Origin: VXNE01 sp965208745
GTDB taxonomy: Bacteria > Pseudomonadota > Gammaproteobacteria > Pseudomonadales > Azotimanducaceae
NCBI GenBank assembly: GCA_965208745.1
Contig: CBDBPN010000004.1
Coordinates: 1,550,001 to 1,614,000 of the forward strand
Length of the DNA stretch: 64,000 nt
Direction of reading: 5' to 3'
Below, in pieces: positions 25,625 through 32,831 of the stretch (the first letter of the stretch is position 1; the number at the start of each line of letters is the position of its first letter). The notes under the pieces are model-generated. The model ran no database searches. It had not been told where the DNA came from and was given only the letters and a program-made list of their open reading frames with translations. A program made the translations under genes and the position numbers.

Positions 25625-26743
25625 TCAGATCGGGAGGGCGCCCGAGAGCACCATGTAGACGTAGGCCTTGGCCTTCTCCAATCTGTTTCCGGAGACGACC
25701 AGCTTGATGTGGTGAATGCCCCGCAGCATCACGAAGCGCCCGGTCTTCCCGAACAGCGTCGTCGGTTTCGAGGCCCAGCCCCCGAGCGCCTCCAACTTCT
25801 CGGGGACTACAAGCTCCTCGTCGGCCAGGGCGGCCAGGAACGGATCCCAGTCGGTCAGGCCGTCGAGCCAGTAGCGCGAGTCCTTCGTATACCTCTGCCT
25901 GACGACCAGGGTGAGTCCGAGCGTCGGGCCGACCCCGTCTTCCCGCACGTCGACGTTCGCCCCGCTTCTCACGATGCTCGCCCGTTCCTCGAAGCGTGAG
26001 ACGACCGCTTCCACGCCGCCGGCCTCCCCCGGCCAGCCTATGTCCTCGAGGAACGAACCGATGGCCCGCCGTCCCTTGAAGCCCATGATCGCGAGGCGCA
26101 CCGTGCGCGCCCGGGACGGGAAGACCCCGAACGAATCGAGCCGCGTGTCCTCCGGTTGCGCCAGGTAGACGCGCTCGACGTTCTCCCGCTCGGCGGCGAT
26201 CCGTTCCCAGCCGACGCTGGAAACCAGCGCGTCCACCACGATGCCGACATCCTTCGCGTGGCCGCCGCCGCTGACGATGGTGCGTTCGTTCGGACGCAGG
26301 AATAGTCCGGGCATCGGTTCGTTGTTCCCCGCCGCCGAGCCGATGTCGTACTCCAGCATCAGCTTGCGGCCGACGATCTCCCGGAGCGGCGAGTGTTCGG
26401 CTTCCATCTCCCGGAACAGGCGGCTGACCGCCCGGGCGGTCTCGTCCGTTTGGTCGCTCCGCGCCAGCGCTTCGAAAAACGCCCCCGACCGGTTCCCGCT
26501 CGCGAGCGACACGCCGAAATCGGCTTCCGGCCGACGGTCGTGCAGCGGCACCTCGAAGCCGAAAGGCTGGGCGCCCATCGTGATCGGGAGCTGCCTCGCA
26601 CGCTCGAGTACGAGCTCCCATTGCGGCTCCCCGATGAGCACGGGGGAAATCCCGCTCCTCAAGTGTCCGAGCAGTTCCCCCATGCTCGCCCCCTCTTCGA
26701 CGAGACGATCCTGGGTAACCGCGATGGCTTCATCGATGTCCAT
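25625..26743 (-). CDS. Unknown protein encoded in RiPP operon
   Basis: A 372-residue soluble protein with no signal peptide or membrane helix. I do not recognise the family. Visible features: an N-terminal acidic helical part, IGSAAGNNEPMPGLFL and VSGGGHAKDVGIVVDAL in the middle, a strand-rich region RTVRLAIMGFKGRRAIGSFL followed by a Trp-Pro-Gly turn, and a C-terminal block RFVMLRGIHHIKLVVSGNR. The repeated hydrophobic strands with charged helices suggest an alpha/beta enzyme or barrel. It is the last gene of the minus-strand RiPP operon, starting 8 bases after the cyclodehydratase stop, so a tailoring, prenylation-like or leader-handling role is possible; none is shown by motif. Confidence 0.75.
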   Translation of the reverse strand: MDIDEAIAVTQDRLVEEGASMGELLGHLRSGISPVLIGEPQWELVLERARQLPITMGAQPFGFEVPLHDRRPEADFGVSLASGNRSGAFFEALARSDQTDETARAVSRLFREMEAEHSPLREIVGRKLMLEYDIGSAAGNNEPMPGLFLRPNERTIVSGGGHAKDVGIVVDALVSSVGWERIAAERENVERVYLAQPEDTRLDSFGVFPSRARTVRLAIMGFKGRRAIGSFLEDIGWPGEAGGVEAVVSRFEERASIVRSGANVDVREDGVGPTLGLTLVVRQRYTKDSRYWLDGLTDWDPFLAALADEELVVPEKLEALGGWASKPTTLFGKTGRFVMLRGIHHIKLVVSGNRLEKAKAYVYMVLSGALPI

Positions 26744-26751
26744 TACGCTCC

Positions 26752-29055
26752 TCAGGCGATCACCGGCGCCGGATTCAGTTCGGCCTCCGCCAACGACCGC
26801 TCGCGCCAGCCCAGGCTCACCGGCACGTCGTACAGGCGCCCCGGTGCGAATCGCGCCCAGAAATGCCGCATGCCGGGCACGATGACGCGTGCCACCGGCA
26901 TCCCGATGTCCGGCCGGGTCTGGTCCAGCACGAGGAACTCCAGGCCCTTCGCCTCGACCAGCGCCCGGCAGTGCTCGACATCGTCACGGGTGTCCACCGA
27001 CTCGGTCGCCGGGTATTCCGAGCCCTGCGTGGCCGGCTCGTCGGCCGCCGGCGCCAGCCAGGCACAATCGGCAAGGCGCGCGGTCTTCCACCATCGGAGT
27101 GCGACCGGATCGTCGATCATGGGCCGCCCGTCCCGGGCTCCGGGACGGGGCAGCCAGGTCAGGCACTGGTTCAGTTCGCAGAGCGCCCGCAACGCCGCGA
27201 TGCGTGGGTCCGCGTGGCTGCCGGCGCCGTAGATGATGTCCTCGGTTGGCGCGTCCGGCCTGCGGGAAAGCGCAACGAACGTGGGAATGGCGATGTCGGC
27301 GGTCACGTCGAGCATCCACAGCTCCCGCTCGTAGCGGGCGTATTGATCGGGGGCCGACGCGAGGTAGTCGTCGTCGAAGCTACCGAGATCGACCGCGGGC
27401 ATGCGCAGTCCGTTGTACCACCAGATGGCGAACGCGTCGCGCTCGACCAGTTCGTAGAAGCCCTGCTGGATCGCCTCTTCCAGGGTGTTGCCCGCCGCGC
27501 AGCCGTTGGAGTCCGCGACCAGGTCCCCGGGGCCGCGCCGGTCGGCCACCGCACCGAAGTACAGCGCCCGCGTCGGCAGGTAGCGATGGCGTTGCCGGCT
27601 GAGGGACCACACCGGCGTCCAGTCGGTTTCGGCCTCCGGGTCCAGGCGCGCGGGGACGACGTTGTAGGGGTGGTCCGTGGCGTTGATGCTGTCGGCCTCG
27701 TCGAGCTGACGGTCGCTGAACAACTGGATGTCATTGGGATGGATGGCCTCATCGCGTGCGGCCAGATCGACGAACCGACCGCGGACGCGCATCTCGTCGC
27801 CGTGCAGGGCGCCCGAGTAGCGCTCGACCGCTTCGCAGAGGGCGCTGACCTCGGACTGCTCCCGCGTGCTGCCCTTGCCGGCGCTCTTGCCGCGCAGGCT
27901 GCGCCGCAGCGAACTCAGGTCGCGGCTCCGGATACCGGGATTGCTGCCGGCCCAGTAGACGTGCAGCCAGGCGTCCGTCTCGTCGGTCGTGCGCCTGAGC
28001 CAGGTCACGACGCCGCTCACCGGGCTGACCAGGTGGCGGTACCGCGCCAGCGTGACTTCCGGCGCCACGTTCCGCGTGCCGCCGCTGTTCCGGTGGGCCT
28101 TGGGACTCGGCTTCAGGCACAGCGGAACCGGCGGCCGGTCGGGCCGATACAGGGCCTCGTCGCCGCAGGCGGGACACTGCGGGCGACGCACCACCCGATG
28201 CTGTGAACTCGCGAACGTGCCCACGTTCATGGCGATCGCGCGTTCACTGATCGGGGCCGCCTCGTCGAGCACCAGCCACTTGACGATCTCCGCCGCGATC
28301 AGGCCGTACAGGGCTTCGAGCACCGGGGGCGAGGCCGCGAACGGCTTGAAGGCGGCCTCCTCCCCGGCGACGTTGCGCAGGAAACCATGGACCTCACGGT
28401 GGCTGCGGAGGCGGTAGGCCAGGCAGTCCCGGCAGGGCCCTGCTCCGTCCGCCCGAAACACGGGCCCGAACAGCGCCTCCATGCCGCGCGGCCGGACGAG
28501 CATCCACGGGGTCCGCGCCTCGAGGTGGCGCCGATTTACTTCCGCGAGGCGGGTTTCGAGATAGTCGTCGCAGACCACGACCGTGAGCCTGGGATCCCCC
28601 GTGCCCACTCGGGCGCCGCACTCTTCCAGGCGCCGGACCAACCGGCCATCGTCCCCTTCCACGGCGACCGCGGACTCGGTCGATCGCGCTTCGGCCCAAC
28701 GCGGCGATGCGCCGAGCGCCGACCAGTAGGCCGCCCGCGCCGGGTCCATGCCATGCTCGGCGGAGACGACATAGCCCTTGGCGGAGAGTGCGGCGATGGC
28801 GGCCCGGACGTCGGCGGCGGCATGCGCGCCCTCGAGGGCCGAGACGATCTCCAACACCGGCCGCCGACCGTCGAGCAGCGGCAGCAGATCGCAGTACAGC
28901 TCGCCGTGCAGCAGCGTGTTGAACGACTCGGACACCAGCAGCGCCTGCCCTTCCCCGATGGTGTGGGACTTGAGGTGCGGTGTCAGCTCAGGGAGTTCGA
29001 CAAGCCCCCGGTCGGCAGGGGTGGTCGCCTGGAGTACGCCCCGTTGCGCCGGCAT
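26752..29055 (-). CDS. Fused E1-like/YcaO TOMM cyclodehydratase
   Basis: A 767-residue fusion of the two halves of azoline synthesis. Residues ~1-310 form the E1-ubiquitin-activating-like C-protein domain, which binds the leader, with a structural zinc site at Cys208/Cys211 (GPCRDC) and Cys294/Cys297 (CPAC). Residues ~350-767 are the YcaO domain that uses ATP to cyclise Cys/Ser/Thr with the preceding carbonyl; DSNGCAAGNTLEEAIQQGF and ELVERDAFAIWWYN are its hallmarks. The C-terminus is LNPAPVIA, a weakened form of the Pro-rich YcaO tail. Start ATG 29055 follows the hydroxylase stop by 32 bases; the longer frame to 29280 is upstream coding sequence in another frame. No separate flavin dehydrogenase gene is seen, so the rings may stay thiazolines unless an enzyme elsewhere oxidises them. 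Confidence 0.92.
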   Translation of the reverse strand: MPAQRGVLQATTPADRGLVELPELTPHLKSHTIGEGQALLVSESFNTLLHGELYCDLLPLLDGRRPVLEIVSALEGAHAAADVRAAIAALSAKGYVVSAEHGMDPARAAYWSALGASPRWAEARSTESAVAVEGDDGRLVRRLEECGARVGTGDPRLTVVVCDDYLETRLAEVNRRHLEARTPWMLVRPRGMEALFGPVFRADGAGPCRDCLAYRLRSHREVHGFLRNVAGEEAAFKPFAASPPVLEALYGLIAAEIVKWLVLDEAAPISERAIAMNVGTFASSQHRVVRRPQCPACGDEALYRPDRPPVPLCLKPSPKAHRNSGGTRNVAPEVTLARYRHLVSPVSGVVTWLRRTTDETDAWLHVYWAGSNPGIRSRDLSSLRRSLRGKSAGKGSTREQSEVSALCEAVERYSGALHGDEMRVRGRFVDLAARDEAIHPNDIQLFSDRQLDEADSINATDHPYNVVPARLDPEAETDWTPVWSLSRQRHRYLPTRALYFGAVADRRGPGDLVADSNGCAAGNTLEEAIQQGFYELVERDAFAIWWYNGLRMPAVDLGSFDDDYLASAPDQYARYERELWMLDVTADIAIPTFVALSRRPDAPTEDIIYGAGSHADPRIAALRALCELNQCLTWLPRPGARDGRPMIDDPVALRWWKTARLADCAWLAPAADEPATQGSEYPATESVDTRDDVEHCRALVEAKGLEFLVLDQTRPDIGMPVARVIVPGMRHFWARFAPGRLYDVPVSLGWRERSLAEAELNPAPVIA
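27127..27149. repeat. Perfect 10-bp inverted repeat inside the cyclodehydratase gene
   Basis: CCCGTCCCGG and CCGGGACGGG flank the 3-base loop GCT. In this GC-rich coding region it may be chance; it encodes part of PRPGARDGRP in the YcaO domain. It does not share sequence with the lgt/DUF222 palindromic element. Confidence 0.4.
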
Positions 29056-29087
29056 TCGCGACTCTTGCGCCCGATCGGCCGGCGCCC

Positions 29088-31469
29088 TCACGGGTGCGCG
29101 CGCAGTGCGTCGACCTCGCCAGCGGCGCGGGCGGCCGTCTCGGCGACCGCCGCCTGCAGCGCATCGAAGTCCTCGTGCCCACAGGCGCTCGCGATGGCGG
29201 ATCGCGTCCTCCTCGGCGCCGCCGACGCGTCGAAATCCTCGCCGACGACGAGCCGCAGGACGCCCTGCAGATCCCGCCACGTGGCCGCGGCCTGGGCCAA
29301 CTCCCCCGCTCCGGCGCCGAGCAGCACCGACGCGGCGGTGGGCGCCGGGTCCTCGAATCCGCCGTCACCCGTCAACTGCAACAGTCGCGCGGCCCGCTCC
29401 ACATCGGCAAGCCCGCCGCGCATTCGCGCGTATGCGGACACATCCGTGTCGGTGGGGTCCTCCGGCGGCTCGCGCAGTCGCGAAATCAGCGATTCGTTCG
29501 CGCCGCACGCGCCGAGGAACTGACGCCGCGCCTCGTCGAAGCGGCGGGCGACATCGGCGTCGCCACACTCGAAGACGCAGCGCGCTCGGGTGAGGACCGG
29601 CACGTCCCCGGCATCCGGGCCGCCGTGACCGGCCAGTTCGGACAGCGGCCACGCGGGCAGCGCACTTTCGTCCGTCGGGAACGGCGAGAACACCAGGCTG
29701 TCCCGTGCCAGGTCGGCGAGACGCTCGCGGAAGCTCCGGGACAGACGATCGCGCTCGCCGGACTCAAGGCCGTCAACGACGAACAGCATCTGAATCGCGA
29801 CGCCGGGGCCGACCTCCCGGCTCGCCACGTCGCCCAGGCAGACGGCCGCGATGCCCCCACCGCGCAGTGGCCCCCCGCGGTCGACGAAGTCCGCCACCAC
29901 GGCCGCCAGGACCGTCGAGATGGACGCCTCGGCAAGGTTCGACAACGCGGTCCGCGCCTCCGCCGGCGAGAGGTTCCCGCGCAACACGTGCATGCCGACC
30001 TGGAATGCCTTGTCGTTCGACCAGTTCCGCACGACCTCGGCCGTCTCCCCCGCGTCGGCCGCCGGCACCTCGGCGATCTGGTCCCGCATCTCCCGCACGC
30101 CCATCTCCAGCGTCCAGTAGAGCCGGGCGAGCCCGCGCCGCGCGATCGACTCGTACTCGACGTCCGGGCCGAATCCCTGCGGCAGGTCGAGATCCGTGAA
30201 CTCCCGGTCCTGCAGGGTGTCCAGCAGTTCCGGACTGCGCTCGATCCAGTGGGCGAGCCGCGGGGCGCCCCCGTAGATCTCGACGATCGCGTCGAAGGCT
30301 TCCGGCCGTGCCGCGGCGATGGGGCTGTCGTAGGCGCTCCAGTCGTCGATCTCCGGATAGAAGTGCGCGCGCCACTGGTCCACCAGCGGGTCCATCTTCC
30401 CGAACCAGCGTTTCGGCCGCAGGACGAGGGGCATCATGTCGGCGTAGGTCCCCGGCAGTACCGGAGACTCGTCGGGGCTACCGATCTGCAGCAGCGGGAA
30501 ATGGCGGGCCACCATCGCGTGGTGGTCCGCATGCCGCTGCACGTTGAAGAACAGCCAGTTGCTGAACTTCCAGTCGGCGCTCCAGGAATGGCGCGGCATC
30601 ACCTTTTCCCAGCGCCCGTTCGCGAGCCGGACCCGCCGCAGTCCGTAGTGCTGGAAGTAGTTGCTGATCTTCATCGAGAAGACGCAGCCGAAACCGAGGA
30701 ACGCGAACACCAGGACCGCCCAGATGCCGCCCATCCAGAACGCCAGTCCGTACCAGAACGCCACGGCCAGGCCGTAGCGCCAGAACGGATTGCCGTAGTG
30801 CCACACGGGCAGACGGCGGCGCGCCAGGCGTTGGCGCGCCGCCTTCCAGGAGCTCGTGAGGTTGCTGGCAACTTCCCTCGGGAAGTACTGCCAGAAGCTC
30901 ACCCCCCTCGGAGCGGAGCCCACGTCGAGGGGCGTGCCGACCTTGGCGTGGTGCACGTAGACGTGTTCGGTGGCGTATTGCGGATAGGAGCCGCAGGCGA
31001 GCAGGAACTCCGCCAGCCGCCGCTCCCACGTCGAGCGCCGATGGATCAGTTCGTGACCGACGATGAAGAGCGCCTGGGCCTCCATCGTCAACAGGATCGC
31101 CAGGATCACGTCTTCCCAGAGCGCCAACCCATCCGCGACCAGGATCTGCCACATGCCGAAGATCAGCGTCGGTGGCCAAAGCGCCGCCCACGACCAGAGC
31201 GGCAGGTTGTGCCAGAGGAGCTTGCGTTCCGGCGTGTTGGCGGGATCCATGTTGCGCCCGTCGAGACCCAGCGCCCGATCGAGGGGGCCGGAAACGCTCA
31301 TGAAGATGAAGGGCGGCAGCAGCCACCAACCGCCGTGGATCGCCGCGAGGACGAGCAGCGGGAAGATACCCAACGGCAGGTAGTGGGGAAGGGCGTTGAG
31401 CAGGGTCGGCTCGACGTACTGCGCGAGGTCGGGCTTGTCGGGAGCCGCGGCGGCTGTGTCTTGGGCCAT
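29088..31469 (-). CDS. AlkB-type di-iron hydroxylase fused to degenerate GlnE-like domain
   Basis: A 793-residue two-part protein. Residues ~25-390 are an integral-membrane alkane-hydroxylase/desaturase domain with all His boxes: HELIH (139-143), EHVYVHH (168-174), NYFQHYG (270-276) and QRHADHH (311-317), plus about six membrane helices. From ~395 the sequence follows glutamine-synthetase adenylyltransferase (GlnE): IYGGAPRLAHWIERSPELLD, NDKAFQVGMHVLRGNLSPAE, ALSNLAEASI, then LGDVASREVGPGVAIQMLF (545-563) and RGGLADVERAARLLQL. The metal-binding Ser-Asp-x-Asp expected after GRE is replaced by Gly-Val-Ala-Ile-Gln, so nucleotidyl transfer is unlikely. In operon with the cyclase-like and YcaO genes. 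It may hydroxylate or desaturate the peptide or a lipid attached to it; the GlnE-like part may be a scaffold. Confidence 0.85.
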   Translation of the reverse strand: MAQDTAAAAPDKPDLAQYVEPTLLNALPHYLPLGIFPLLVLAAIHGGWWLLPPFIFMSVSGPLDRALGLDGRNMDPANTPERKLLWHNLPLWSWAALWPPTLIFGMWQILVADGLALWEDVILAILLTMEAQALFIVGHELIHRRSTWERRLAEFLLACGSYPQYATEHVYVHHAKVGTPLDVGSAPRGVSFWQYFPREVASNLTSSWKAARQRLARRRLPVWHYGNPFWRYGLAVAFWYGLAFWMGGIWAVLVFAFLGFGCVFSMKISNYFQHYGLRRVRLANGRWEKVMPRHSWSADWKFSNWLFFNVQRHADHHAMVARHFPLLQIGSPDESPVLPGTYADMMPLVLRPKRWFGKMDPLVDQWRAHFYPEIDDWSAYDSPIAAARPEAFDAIVEIYGGAPRLAHWIERSPELLDTLQDREFTDLDLPQGFGPDVEYESIARRGLARLYWTLEMGVREMRDQIAEVPAADAGETAEVVRNWSNDKAFQVGMHVLRGNLSPAEARTALSNLAEASISTVLAAVVADFVDRGGPLRGGGIAAVCLGDVASREVGPGVAIQMLFVVDGLESGERDRLSRSFRERLADLARDSLVFSPFPTDESALPAWPLSELAGHGGPDAGDVPVLTRARCVFECGDADVARRFDEARRQFLGACGANESLISRLREPPEDPTDTDVSAYARMRGGLADVERAARLLQLTGDGGFEDPAPTAASVLLGAGAGELAQAAATWRDLQGVLRLVVGEDFDASAAPRRTRSAIASACGHEDFDALQAAVAETAARAAGEVDALRAHP

Positions 31470-31529
31470 GGCAGCTTCTACCTGGACAAATGCTCCCTCA
31501 CACCGGACGAACGCATCTTACCAGCCGGA

Positions 31530-32831
31530 TCAGCCGGTCAGGACCTCCACGAGATGCCCCAGCGCCTCGATGCAGAACGCGGAGGTCACCGCCTCCGAGC
31601 CGTGCCCGATCTGCCCGATCACCCCCCACTGCAGCGACTGGTCCCCGAACGCGAGCAGTTCCGGCCAGCTACCGTCCTCCCGCTGGACATCCAGGAAACG
31701 CTCGACTTCGCGTTGGGCATCGATGGCCTGGAGACCGCCGACGCCGTGTAGCGCCGAGACCGCCTGCGCGGTCTGGAGCACGTTGCCGAACTCGCCCTCG
31801 CCGTCGCGCAGGTCCAGGATGCGATCCGCCAGTATGGGGCGCAGTCCGGCCAGCGCGGGTTCCGCTCGAGTCATGGCGCGGGCGGCCGCGTAGTAGGCGG
31901 AGACGGTGTCGGGATACCACTTGGACGCGCCCTCGAGACCGCCCTCCGCGATCAGCCCCTCCAGCCACCGTTGCGCATCCCTGGTCTCCGGGCGATCGCC
32001 CAGGTAGGCGATGACATTCGCGTTGACCACGGGGTCGGCCTCGATGCGAAAGTCGGCCACCACGCCGGGTTCGTCCTCCGCGAACGCCCAGGTCATGAAG
32101 CGGCCCTCCTCGTCGCGGTTCCCGAGAATTCGCGGAACGTTCCTGCCGAGCACGATCCAGGGGTGGTCCCCGATCGCCAACGAGCACAGCGCCGTGCTGT
32201 CCAGGTCCGGGGGCAGATGCCGGTAATACCGCCACAGCCCCGGGTACTCCATGATGCTGACGAGATACGCCCGGGTGGCGGCGCAGAGGGCCCTGGCCCG
32301 TGCTTCCCCGCAACCTTCGAGGGCAAGTGCGCAGAGCGCCGAGACGAAGCCGGGCTTCTCGTAGTGCCGCGGAATGTCCGGGTTCGCCAGGTTGAACCGG
32401 ATGCAGTGCCAGGCCCCGTTCCGGTCGACGGTGGATTCCAGGAACGCGAGACCGCGCCGGATGCTCTCCCTCGCTGCCTCGGCGAGTGCCTCCGGCGAAG
32501 CCCCGCTCGCACGGGCGGCCGAGGATCTCTCCGCGGCGGGACGTTTCGCCGGGGCGGGGTCGTACATCGTCTTCTTCAGGAACTCGAGCGAGGACGCCCC
32601 CTTCCGTGCCTCCTCCCGCTCGGCCTCGCTGTACCTGTTCGGCGGGGGCAATACGACGTGCGTCGCCGTATCGGTTTCCGCGTGGACGTGAATCTCGTGC
32701 CCTTCCGCCAGCTTCACGCCGAGTTCCCGTTCGATCGTCTCCTTCGGCCTCGCGACCAGGCGCTCGCGAAAGTCGCCGTCGTCGCCAGCCCGGGCCGCGA
32801 GGTAGTTCTCCACGTCGAGAGGCTGCTTCAC
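31530..32831 (-). CDS. Terpene-cyclase-like alpha/alpha toroid with N-terminal NHLP leader-like domain
   Basis: A 433-residue protein starting at GTG 32831 inside the stop of the upstream ABC gene (GTGA). Residues 1-63 align without gaps to the RiPP precursor's leader: shared DFR (20-22), PK-TI (29-33), ELG (36-38), VH (49-50), His58 and LPP (61-63), 19 identities in 44 columns. After a ~50-residue Ala/Arg linker, residues ~115-433 are a helical toroid like squalene-hopene/class II terpene cyclases and prenyltransferases: LPPDLDSTALCSLA carries a DxDST variant of the acidic motif (Asp209, Asp211), and QREDGSWPEL is a QW-type repeat. Role unknown; a modifying enzyme docked via its own leader mimic is the leading idea. 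Confidence 0.85.
   Translation of the reverse strand: MKQPLDVENYLAARAGDDGDFRERLVARPKETIERELGVKLAEGHEIHVHAETDTATHVVLPPPNRYSEAEREEARKGASSLEFLKKTMYDPAPAKRPAAERSSAARASGASPEALAEAARESIRRGLAFLESTVDRNGAWHCIRFNLANPDIPRHYEKPGFVSALCALALEGCGEARARALCAATRAYLVSIMEYPGLWRYYRHLPPDLDSTALCSLAIGDHPWIVLGRNVPRILGNRDEEGRFMTWAFAEDEPGVVADFRIEADPVVNANVIAYLGDRPETRDAQRWLEGLIAEGGLEGASKWYPDTVSAYYAAARAMTRAEPALAGLRPILADRILDLRDGEGEFGNVLQTAQAVSALHGVGGLQAIDAQREVERFLDVQREDGSWPELLAFGDQSLQWGVIGQIGHGSEAVTSAFCIEALGHLVEVLTG

Noticed and set aside
26640..26680. Possible third copy of the palindromic element in the 372-residue gene
   Set aside because: The local sequence shares only the GGGGGAA core; the arms do not match the consensus and the protein there reads as ordinary sequence.
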